64,000 nt of DNA, taken from positions 62,001 to 126,000 of the forward strand of contig JAEEVF010000008.1 of the NCBI GenBank assembly GCA_016290775.1, written 5' to 3'. The translations under genes and the position numbers were made by a program. Below the pieces are notes generated by a model. It was given only the letters and a program-made list of their open reading frames with translations. It made no database searches and was not told the origin of the DNA. This stretch comes from Acetatifactor sp. Its GTDB lineage: Bacteria; Bacillota; Clostridia; Lachnospirales; Lachnospiraceae. Shown in pieces: positions 46,531 to 53,702 of this stretch (positions are counted from its first letter, which is position 1; every line of letters begins with the position of its first letter).

Positions 46531-48714
46531 ATGGCAAGTATTAAAAGGCTGAAACAGATTTTTATAATGATGCTTCTGAGTTCCCTGTTCTGTGCTTGTG
46601 TTGGCAGGGGAAACAGCGCTGTAGTTGAGGACGCCGAAGAAGGAGTTCTCTTTCGCAAAACCGTGAAAGAGATTGATTTAAATGTGAATGAAGCGAATGC
46701 CTTTCTGCTTGCCATCTCCGATACCTCTTGTTATTATGTCGCGGAAAAACACGAAGAAGAGCTCCACGAGGTTCGAAAGGTCGACTTTAAGACGAATGAA
46801 GAGAAATGCTTGTTTCAGCTAGAGGAAGAAATCCTTTCCATCTCTATTTGCGGGGTAGAACAGGAACAGGAAAGTCTGAATGTTTTGTCCTGTGATGATG
46901 AGAAAGTGTTCCTGCGCAGAGTGAATGATCACGGGGAAGAAGTTCGAAAAATTGTCCTAAACCTTGGCGCAGACGATCGATATGGCCTAAAAGGAGTCTG
47001 CGGGCGAAAGGACGGGAAGTACTGGGTTTACTGGTGGGATGCGTATTGTTTCATGGATGAGGAAGGAGTTTGTTCCGAAAGGATTCCCGTTAGAAATGCA
47101 ATCGTTCAAAGCGTGATCCTTGCAGACAATGATAAAACATACGCGTCACTGCTCTATGAGGATACTCAAGCCAGCGTTTTGAGAGATTTGGAGGGTGCAT
47201 CTAACAAGGAAATCTCTCTTCCCGGAAGTGGTGAGTATCTGTTTTCATTGAAAAATCACGGAATTTTGGCTTTTGCGGACGGAATGCTTTATGAGATCGA
47301 TCTGGAAACCGAGGAAAAGAAGGAAGTCCTTGATCTTAAGAACTATGTTGGCGTTTCGTCAGACACCATACGGGCAATCTGGGCGGATGATACGGAATAC
47401 CGCTTTTTGTGTGTGAGCATGCTTGCCGGCAGAATGCGGGCAAGCTTGCAAACCTTTACGGAGTTGTCCGAAGAGGAGAAGGCGGAGCTTAAGAAAGAAG
47501 AAAAACCGGAAGGGGAATATGATCAATACGGTCGTCAGATCATCAGGGTTTATGATCCCGGTGGATGGCAGGTTTCGGATACCATAATCAATGAATACAA
47601 TGAGATCAGCGAGAGGTATTGTGTTGTCGCAGAACGGGAAAGAAAGGATGAGGCTCTGATTTTAACAACGCAAAATGCTCCGGATATCATGGTCGTCACG
47701 GATTTTCGAGACATTGAAAGGTACTGTCAAAAAGGCTATCTGACCGACCTGCTCCCGTACATGGAAAGATCCGAAAAGCTTTCCGCGGAAGATCTGATGG
47801 AATGGGAGTTTACTTGTTACGGATGGGAAAACGGATTATACGGCCTCTCCACGAGCTTTATGGTTACGACACTGATAGGAAAGAAATCCCAGCTCGGAGA
47901 AGAGAAGGCGTGGACGACGGATGAATACCTAACGTTCCTGGAGACACACCCACATGTCGTGGGCTATGGTCCTTGGGATCGTACACAGGTCCTTTGGTAT
48001 GGTATCATGGGGAATCTGGAAGCATATGTCAATTTTGAGAACGGAACGGCGAACTTTGAACAACAAAGCTTTCGAGCGCTGTTAAGTCGGGTCAAGGACT
48101 TGAAACTAGAGTCGGAAGGCTTGGAAAACCCTGATGACGTCATTGGAGAAGACATGGATTTTATGAACATTTGGGGTTATCAGACGGTAGATTCCATCGC
48201 TGAATTGAGGACTCGTATGGGAGACGACTTTGTGATCAAGGGCTTTCCAAATGATCAAGGCAAGGGGATGACTTTCTTGGAATCATCTGGCTGCCTGAGC
48301 ATCATAAGTAACGGAAAATGTAAGGAAGGCGCATATGACTTTTTGGAATATGTGATGCTTTTGGATCTGTATTATTATGATGCCAGGAATGATCCGATTA
48401 CTTCAGGGAAACTCTATGGCCTTAAAGAGCTCTATCAGAAAGACCAAGAAAACTCACTGGGACCTAGAGAACAGAGGGTTATAAAAGTAGAGACGGGCAG
48501 GGAGTTTTTTAAGCGCTATGAGGTCACGCAGGAGGACATTGACCTGTTAAAGCGTGACGTCGACCAGGCGGTGACGGACACCCTTGAGGCAAGAACGATT
48601 CAATTTATTATTATTGAAGAGGCGATGGCATATTTTGACGGCAATGCGAGTTTGGACGCCACATGCGATGCAATTCAGGGCAGAGTACAGCTTTTGCTTG
48701 ACGAGAACAGATAA
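46531..48714 (+). CDS. Large lipoprotein, solute-binding-like (paralogue 3)
   Basis: 727-aa lipoprotein; lipobox SLFCAC with Cys23 as the likely anchor. The N-terminal half is beta-rich. The C-terminal half matches the other paralogues: GWQVSDTIINEYNEISERY, NAPDIMVVTDFRDIERYCQKGYLTDLLPYME, KCKEGAYDFLEYVMLLD and YFDGNASLDATCDAIQGRVQLLLDENR (each longer motif cited by its range, about 345-727). It is more diverged from paralogues 1 and 2 than they are from each other. No transporter partner genes. Controlled by P1. Confidence 0.78.
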   Translation: MASIKRLKQIFIMMLLSSLFCACVGRGNSAVVEDAEEGVLFRKTVKEIDLNVNEANAFLLAISDTSCYYVAEKHEEELHEVRKVDFKTNEEKCLFQLEEEILSISICGVEQEQESLNVLSCDDEKVFLRRVNDHGEEVRKIVLNLGADDRYGLKGVCGRKDGKYWVYWWDAYCFMDEEGVCSERIPVRNAIVQSVILADNDKTYASLLYEDTQASVLRDLEGASNKEISLPGSGEYLFSLKNHGILAFADGMLYEIDLETEEKKEVLDLKNYVGVSSDTIRAIWADDTEYRFLCVSMLAGRMRASLQTFTELSEEEKAELKKEEKPEGEYDQYGRQIIRVYDPGGWQVSDTIINEYNEISERYCVVAERERKDEALILTTQNAPDIMVVTDFRDIERYCQKGYLTDLLPYMERSEKLSAEDLMEWEFTCYGWENGLYGLSTSFMVTTLIGKKSQLGEEKAWTTDEYLTFLETHPHVVGYGPWDRTQVLWYGIMGNLEAYVNFENGTANFEQQSFRALLSRVKDLKLESEGLENPDDVIGEDMDFMNIWGYQTVDSIAELRTRMGDDFVIKGFPNDQGKGMTFLESSGCLSIISNGKCKEGAYDFLEYVMLLDLYYYDARNDPITSGKLYGLKELYQKDQENSLGPREQRVIKVETGREFFKRYEVTQEDIDLLKRDVDQAVTDTLEARTIQFIIIEEAMAYFDGNASLDATCDAIQGRVQLLLDENR

Positions 48715-48715
48715 T

Positions 48716-48770
48716 GTGCGTCCCCATTGGCACAAGGCCGGAAACGTGAGTTTCCGGCCTTTTTATTCTC
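48716..48770 (+). terminator. REP-like remnant plus recurrent terminator, copy 2
   Basis: A partial REP end (GTGCGTCCCCATTGGCAC) is followed by AAGGCCGGAAAC pairing with GTTTCCGGCCTT and then TTTTTATT. The same composite follows at 49582-49624. Confidence 0.85.
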
Positions 48771-48781
48771 TCCCCAAAAGC

Positions 48782-48849
48782 GTAGTTCATCAAAAAAAAG
48801 CATAGCTCATCAATAGGTTATTGCATTTAGCGATGATATAAGAGATAAT
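48782..48849 (+). promoter_or_regulatory. Box-controlled promoter P2
   Basis: Boxes GTAGTTCATC at 48782 and ATAGCTCATC at 48802 are 20 bp apart. -35 TTGCAT starts at 48821 (19 bp after box 2) and -10 GATAAT at 48844 (17-bp spacer). Confidence 0.78.
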
Positions 48850-48884
48850 CATACTTAAATAATGGGTGTGAGGTAAAGTATTCA

Positions 48885-49298
48885 ATGAAAAAGAAGATAA
48901 TAATTTGTAGTGCTTTATTAGCGGTTGCAACCATAGTAGTAATATTTTTTTTGATATTAAAAAACAATTTTTTATTTGGGATAGTGCCAGAATTCGATGG
49001 AAGTCGTGTGAGAACTACAAATCCTGACAGATTCTATTTAGAATTTGAAGTTATGAACGGTGACGATTCTGAAGTAATGTATCTTGATCAGGGGGATGTA
49101 CTTCAGGTTTCGTGGAAACTAGAAAAAGGAAAAATGGATTTTGTAATAAAGATGGGTGATGATTCAATTTATAAGGCAAATAATAGAGTCGCAGATGATG
49201 AAAACCAATTTAAATTAGAAATTTCCAATTCGGGTTATTACACAATTTATATCAATGCCCAAAATGCGAAAGGTGAAATAGAAGTATCGAGGAATTAA
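48885..49298 (+). CDS. Small membrane-anchored or secreted protein
   Basis: 137-aa protein with an N-terminal hydrophobic segment (about 5-27, IICSALLAVATIVVIFFLIL) that is either a signal anchor or an uncleaved signal. The exposed part is beta-rich: VLQVSWKLEKGKMDFVIKMGDDS and FKLEISNSGYYTIYINAQNAKGEIEV, which reads like a small beta sandwich. The gene is markedly more AT-rich than its neighbours, suggesting recent acquisition. It is expressed from P2. Function not recognised. Confidence 0.68.
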   Translation: MKKKIIICSALLAVATIVVIFFLILKNNFLFGIVPEFDGSRVRTTNPDRFYLEFEVMNGDDSEVMYLDQGDVLQVSWKLEKGKMDFVIKMGDDSIYKANNRVADDENQFKLEISNSGYYTIYINAQNAKGEIEVSRN

Positions 49299-49330
49299 AG
49301 ATAGTTCAAACAATATTGTGAGGTTTCTCA

Positions 49331-49456
49331 TCACCCGCGGACATCGTTTTTTTGCAGGCGATCAGACAGTGCGAGGATCATTTTCGTGCATTCATCAATT
49401 TTGACGAGATTACTGTAGATGCAGAATTTTCGGCTTAGGGTTTTGGCTCCACGCAT
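49331..49456 (-). pseudogene. Short frame, possible gene remnant
   Basis: A 41-codon minus-strand frame, MRGAKTLSRKFCIYSNLVKI then DECTKMILALSDRLQKNDVRG. It has helix-like amphipathic composition but no ribosome binding site, and the region before it is stopped in all frames. It is best read as a fragment of a decayed gene or chance. It and the REP copy B fill the gap between 49299 and 49647. Confidence 0.25.
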
Positions 49457-49503
49457 GTCACGACGCACCCTCAAGAAGACAGACCCTCAACAAGTTTGAT
49501 TAC

Positions 49504-49592
49504 CCAAAGAACCGTCCAGGGCTTGGAATGCGAAGCATTCCATGATCCCGACTGAAAGGAGGGACGTGACGAAGGTCACGCCCATTGGCACA
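49504..49592. repeat. REP-like palindromic repeat, copy B
   Basis: Nearly identical to 44484-44571, including AAGAACCGTCCAGGGCTT, GGAATGCGAAGCATTCC as a perfect hairpin, and GACGTGACGAAGGTCACG. The left GTGCC end is missing; the right end is TTGGCAC. Confidence 0.85.
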
Positions 49593-49626
49593 AGGCCGGA
49601 AACGTGAGTTTTCGGTCTTTTTTATT
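49593..49626 (+). terminator. Recurrent terminator, copy 3
   Basis: AGGCCGGAAACGTGAGTTTT followed by CGGTCTTTTTTATT. Two substitutions weaken the stem relative to copies 1 and 2. Confidence 0.7.
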
Positions 49627-49647
49627 TCCGTTTCCTTCAAAAAGAGT

Positions 49648-49715
49648 GTAGTTCATCAAAAAAAAGCGTAGTTCATCAATTGACGATTGCTTTTGGGAAA
49701 TAGTATTGATACGAT
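49648..49715 (+). promoter_or_regulatory. Box-controlled promoter P3
   Basis: Two identical boxes GTAGTTCATC at 49648 and 49668, 20 bp apart. -35 TTGCTT starts at 49687 (19 bp after box 2) and -10 TACGAT at 49710 (17-bp spacer). Confidence 0.78.
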
Positions 49716-49764
49716 GTTTTTGAGCAAAGGTCTATATTCCAATGGCCTGACGAGGGGGACATAG

Positions 49765-51843
49765 GTGAAAAAAGTCATTTTGTGCATGGCCTTAATAGGG
49801 CTTGTGTTAGGGCTGGTTGCGTGCAAGCATACGCTTGTTGATCAAGGGACTGAGCAAGCAGCTAAACGCACGGAAGTGAATATCATAAAGCAATACTCAG
49901 GAGACATCAGTCAGGCGGCGGTTGTTGTTTTGGAAGGCGAAGTATATTATCTCGAATCGCTGCAGCGCATTTCAAAAATCGATGACACCGGTGAGGAAAA
50001 ATGCATTTATGAATTGGCGGAGGGCGTGATCGAGGGAATGGTCGGCACGCCGCAAAAGACGCTTTACGTGTTTGAAAGGCTCTATCAAACGGACCAGACA
50101 AGCATAAGACTCTTGGAGTTGAATTCAAATGGAGAGGCTATTTCTGACCATGCTCTTCCCGAAGAATTATCGGAACGGCAATATGATCATCTCTACGTTG
50201 ATCAAAGCGGGCTGATCTGGGTTCGCGGGCCAGAGGATATCATGGTTTTGGATCGCGAAGGGCAAATGAAAAAAAGTCCGGAGTTACGCTCTTCGTACTG
50301 TTGCTTGATCCCCGCGGATGACGGTGGCACCTTGATTGGATACTATGATCAGCAGATTTGCGATTTTTACGGTGAAAAGGGCCTAGACGGGAAGCAAAAG
50401 AAGGAATCGTCCCTAAAATACATGGGCGAAAAGGATGCCGTAAGAGTATTTGCTGAAAATGGTGAAGCACTATTTTCGGATGAAAAATACCTGTATCAGC
50501 TTGGCTCGAACGGAAGCACGGCAACGCCACTCCTGGAATGGCTGGACGTAGGGATCAAGGCAAAAGACGTGACATATGCCGCAAGAAAAGGCGGATCAGA
50601 CGGCCTTTTGATCGCGACGAATGAAGCGGGAAGGATCACAATATACTCGGTCATTCTGGGAGACCGGGCAAACGATCGCACGGAGTTAACTTTCGTCTGT
50701 GTTGGCATGAATGAATCCTTGTTTCAGTGCATTTATGAGTACAATGCGACGCAGTCGGACTGTCGGATTTACCCAAAGGATTTTTCCGTGCAAGAGGATC
50801 CTTATACTGCGCTGAACTTATCGCTTATTTCGGGGGACTTGTACGATCTTATATGCGTGAATGAGTTGCCGATTCAGGATTATGTACGGAAGGGCATTTT
50901 GGTGGATCTTGCGCAGTTTGTCGATCCCGCCGAATTCTTCCAGCCATATGTTAAGGCTGTTTCCATTGACGGTAAAATGTATCAGGTCTCACCTGATTTT
51001 GTGGTCTATACGATCGTCGGCGACAAAAAGAGCGTCGGTGAGCAGAAGGGCTGGAATCATAAGGAGTTTCTTGAATATTTACGCAAAAACGAGGAACACG
51101 TGACGCTGGGATATGCGGACAAACAAGATCTTCTCCGTATCACGTGTCAAAACGCAATGGACGATTTCCTGGTGCGAGAGCCCGGGAAGGCAGGCATTGA
51201 CGAAAGGAAAATGTCCGAAACGCTTCAGTTTGTCATGGAGTATCAAGGACCGTCGGCTGACAAATATTATCAGGAGGGCTATCAATTTCTCGACGTGGCG
51301 CACCTGGAGCCGACTTTTTTGGCGGAAACTGTCTTGCCTTCCGTTGGGAGTTATCGCATTCTGAAAGATGCATATTCCGGACGGCTTGTGGCGAAAGGAT
51401 ATCCCGTCGAAGAAGGCGCAGGAACCTATGTGGGACTTGGAACTTCGCTTGCCATTGGCGCGAAGTCGGCACACAAAAAGGAAGCCTGGGAGTTTATAAA
51501 GTTCTTTTTGGATCGGGAGAATCAGATAACGGATAAGATGGTGAGCTCGTTCCCTACTCGAAACGAGGCTTTGCAAGCCTATATCAGTACGGAAAGAAAT
51601 CAGGAGCCCATCAGTTCTTGGTCGAATGGGCAAACGAAGGAAATAAAAGGGTATTCGGAAGCAGACAGAAAGGAATTGCTTCAGATTTTGGAATCCGTTC
51701 AGGGCTTAAGGCCAGATAACAGTGAGCTGTATGCCATTGTGCGAGAAGAAACGGATGGATTTTTTAACGCGCAGGTTTCGCTGGAACGCACGCTGCGAGC
51801 GTTGGATGAAAGAATAAGGCTGTACCTTAATGAAAATCAGTAA
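49765..51843 (+). CDS. Large lipoprotein, solute-binding-like (paralogue 4)
   Basis: 692-aa lipoprotein with a GTG start, GAGGGGG upstream, and lipobox GLVAC (Cys20). The N-terminal half is beta-rich (KTLYVFERLYQTDQTSIRLLEL, LYVDQSGLIWVRGPEDIMVLD). The C-terminal half keeps the solute-binding pattern: LTFVCVGMNESLFQCIYEYN, DLYDLICVNELPIQDYVRKGILVDL, KKEAWEFIKFFLDRENQ and FFNAQVSLERTLRALDERIRLYLNEN (about 300-692). It is the sole gene on the P3 transcript, closed by a terminator. Ligand unknown. Confidence 0.78.
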   Translation: MKKVILCMALIGLVLGLVACKHTLVDQGTEQAAKRTEVNIIKQYSGDISQAAVVVLEGEVYYLESLQRISKIDDTGEEKCIYELAEGVIEGMVGTPQKTLYVFERLYQTDQTSIRLLELNSNGEAISDHALPEELSERQYDHLYVDQSGLIWVRGPEDIMVLDREGQMKKSPELRSSYCCLIPADDGGTLIGYYDQQICDFYGEKGLDGKQKKESSLKYMGEKDAVRVFAENGEALFSDEKYLYQLGSNGSTATPLLEWLDVGIKAKDVTYAARKGGSDGLLIATNEAGRITIYSVILGDRANDRTELTFVCVGMNESLFQCIYEYNATQSDCRIYPKDFSVQEDPYTALNLSLISGDLYDLICVNELPIQDYVRKGILVDLAQFVDPAEFFQPYVKAVSIDGKMYQVSPDFVVYTIVGDKKSVGEQKGWNHKEFLEYLRKNEEHVTLGYADKQDLLRITCQNAMDDFLVREPGKAGIDERKMSETLQFVMEYQGPSADKYYQEGYQFLDVAHLEPTFLAETVLPSVGSYRILKDAYSGRLVAKGYPVEEGAGTYVGLGTSLAIGAKSAHKKEAWEFIKFFLDRENQITDKMVSSFPTRNEALQAYISTERNQEPISSWSNGQTKEIKGYSEADRKELLQILESVQGLRPDNSELYAIVREETDGFFNAQVSLERTLRALDERIRLYLNENQ

Positions 51844-51852
51844 TGGCAATGA

Positions 51853-51885
51853 GACCGTAAACTCGCGTTTGCGGTCTTTTTATTT
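51853..51885 (+). terminator. Terminator after lipoprotein paralogue 4
   Basis: GACCGTAAAC pairs with GTTTGCGGTC around TCGC, then TTTTTATTTTTTT. Confidence 0.88.
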
Positions 51886-51963
51886 TTTTCGAACTTTTTG
51901 GCGGTTCGTGATAATATACTAGTGAAGGCGAAAAACCTGTGACGTCATAAGGGAAAAGAGAAC

Positions 51964-52521
51964 ATGAACAAAGAAACGGCAGAGCGTTACGTAAATGAAT
52001 ATGGCAAAAACCTGTATTCCTTCTGTAGGTATTGCACGCGCGATCTGGATGCGGCGAATGAGCTCTACCAGCAAACCTTTTTGGTTGCATTCGAAAAGGA
52101 TGAGCTGGAGGAGAATGCCAATCCGGTTTCTTATCTCATCACCATCGCGGTGAACCTGTGGAAAAATCGCCTTCGAAAGGCTGCGTGGAGAAAGAAGATT
52201 GCCGACGTGCGTGCGGCGGGAGAAGAAGAGCTTGCGCAGATCGCAGACGCCGGGCCCTCCGTGGAGGAGGAAGTAGAGCAAAAGCAGGAGAGGGAGCGAG
52301 TCCGGGAATGTGTAAGGAAGCTTCCGGAAAAATATCGGATCGTGATCCTGATGTTCTACATGGAGGACATGTCCATCGCAGAGATCGCATCGGCGCTCAA
52401 GATCCCTGAGGGCACGGTGAAAAGCAGAATGAACATGGCAAAAAAGATGTTAAAGGAGAGTTTGCAAAATGGAGAAGAAGGATTTGGATTTGTTGTTAAA
52501 GCAGTCCCTGACGCCAGATGA
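51964..52521 (+). CDS. ECF-type RNA polymerase sigma factor
   Basis: 185-aa sigma factor. Region 2 is about 10-75 (LYSFCRYCTRDLDAANELYQQTFLVAF, ending in a promoter-melting helix NLWKNRLRK). Region 4 is about 115-170 with LPEKYRIVILMFYMEDMSIAEIASALKIPEGTVKSRMNMAKKML, read as MEDMSIAEIASALKIPEGTV for the helix-turn-helix. The last 17 codons overlap the start of the anti-sigma gene. Targets unknown; autoregulation is usual in this class. Confidence 0.92.
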   Translation: MNKETAERYVNEYGKNLYSFCRYCTRDLDAANELYQQTFLVAFEKDELEENANPVSYLITIAVNLWKNRLRKAAWRKKIADVRAAGEEELAQIADAGPSVEEEVEQKQERERVRECVRKLPEKYRIVILMFYMEDMSIAEIASALKIPEGTVKSRMNMAKKMLKESLQNGEEGFGFVVKAVPDAR

Positions 52522-53347
52522 GAAGGCGGATCCGGGGTTAGATATGGCGATTATGGAAAGCCTTAAGGATTCCCCTTTTGCTGAGCAGAGGCAGGAGAAA
52601 AGGAACGCAAGGCATTGGAGCAAGGGTCTTGTTGCCAAGGTGGCAGCAGTCGCCCTCGCCGTGCTGGTCGTGGGTGCCGGGACGACATATGCGGCTGGCC
52701 GCATTCTGGGAATGGTTGCAGTCAGAGAGAACCGCCTTGCCGTAGGAGAAGGTGCAGAAACCTGGGTGGAGCAGCTTAGTACTCCGGTCCCGGAGGAATT
52801 GCTTAACGTTCAGACCGGTGTAAAGGTGATGGGTGGACCAAATGATCTATGGGTGGAAAAAGAGGAGATTGTGTTTGACGGAGTACACACTTTTAACCAC
52901 ACCTATCCAAATTATCAGACGGCACTGAGCGACGCAGGATTTCCGAACGTGTTCAGGACGATCCCTGGTACGCAGGAATCTGTCGTGTACCAGACAGTAA
53001 CATACTCGGTTCCGGGAGAGGAGCCCTTCGAAGGTGGCAGGATGATCTGTCTCAAGTGTAACTTTGGAGTTGGCTGGTACCAGTTAGAACAAATGCCCAA
53101 GCCCAGCGAGGAACCGGAGACCGTAGGCGTCATCGCATATTCCGTACCGATGACCCAATCAAGCAACGTTCGCACTTACGTCTCTGCAAACGGCACGGAG
53201 TTTACGCTTGTAGATGACGTTGAGCAAGGCGCTGCCCTGGGAAAAACCGTGGTCATGATCGACTGTGAGAAGATGATCGGATGCCTGACGTTACAGGGGC
53301 TGACGGAGGGAGAGATCCATCAGGTGCTTGACGCGATGGATCTGTAA
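52469..53347 (+). CDS. Membrane anti-sigma factor, DUF4367-like
   Basis: 292-aa protein with a short cytoplasmic N-terminus (1-53) that would hold the sigma factor, one membrane span at about 54-75 (VAAVALAVLVVGAGTTYAAG), and an extracytoplasmic domain of about 215 residues. The end CEKMIGCLTLQGLTEGEIHQVLDAMD resembles DUF4367 domains found on such proteins. AAAGGAG lies 9 bp before the ATG, inside the sigma gene, so the two are translationally linked. Identification as the anti-sigma factor comes from position and topology. Confidence 0.8.
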   Translation: MEKKDLDLLLKQSLTPDEKADPGLDMAIMESLKDSPFAEQRQEKRNARHWSKGLVAKVAAVALAVLVVGAGTTYAAGRILGMVAVRENRLAVGEGAETWVEQLSTPVPEELLNVQTGVKVMGGPNDLWVEKEEIVFDGVHTFNHTYPNYQTALSDAGFPNVFRTIPGTQESVVYQTVTYSVPGEEPFEGGRMICLKCNFGVGWYQLEQMPKPSEEPETVGVIAYSVPMTQSSNVRTYVSANGTEFTLVDDVEQGAALGKTVVMIDCEKMIGCLTLQGLTEGEIHQVLDAMDL

Positions 53348-53525
53348 GGACTTGACAACGATGGATGCCTGGTTGCTTGGGAAAAGTCGTCGGAAAGATT
53401 AAATACTCTCTTGTTTTTCGATAGCATATACCTGGGTAGAATTGCTGCAAAAAACAGTAAAAACATTCAAAAACGCATTAAAAACTGGGGTATGTTAATG
53501 GCCTTCGTGGCACCACTTGCAAAAA

Positions 53526-53593
53526 TAGATTAAAATAAATCAAGAATTAGATTAAATTTGTCACTTGTTTTGGGATATCTTTAGTGTTATGAT
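53526..53593 (+). promoter_or_regulatory. leuA promoter with 22-bp-spaced direct repeats
   Basis: TAGATTAAA occurs at 53526 and 53548, exactly 22 bp apart. Eight bases after the second copy is TTGTTT (53565), with TATGAT at 53588 after a 17-bp spacer. Paired direct repeats about two helical turns apart next to the -35 are the usual AraC-family operator layout. Upstream (53348-53525) is AT-rich sequence in which nothing else was recognised. Confidence 0.65.
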
Positions 53594-53599
53594 GTAAAA

Positions 53600-53700
53600 C
53601 AATCAGTTCAAGATTTGGCAGCGCCCCTGCGAAGGAAAGCTCTTCCGCAAGGGAAGTACTCTTCTGCAGAAAAAAACGACGTTGCCAATGGGAGGAAGCA
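53600..53700 (+). promoter_or_regulatory. leuA leader, possibly structured
   Basis: About 100 nt between the promoter and leuA. TTGGCA at 53616 can pair with TGCCAA at 53693, enclosing GGAAAGCTCTTCC-type stems. No leader peptide with Leu codons, no T-box motif and no clear terminator were seen. Confidence 0.3.
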
Positions 53701-53702
53701 TC

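Noticed and set aside
44479..49592. A CRISPR array formed by the GTGCC...GGCAC repeats.
   Set aside because: There are only two full copies 5 kb apart, without regular spacers or cas genes.
52139..52409. Long open frames on the opposite strand and other frames of the sigma factor gene, and similar ones inside many GC-rich genes.
   Set aside because: They are basic or Cys/Arg-rich shadow frames with no start signals and overlap well-identified genes completely.
53600..53700. A leucine T-box, attenuator or known riboswitch before leuA.
   Set aside because: No T-box specifier domain or GGUGGNACC-type motif, no Leu-rich leader peptide and no terminator hairpin with a T run were found.
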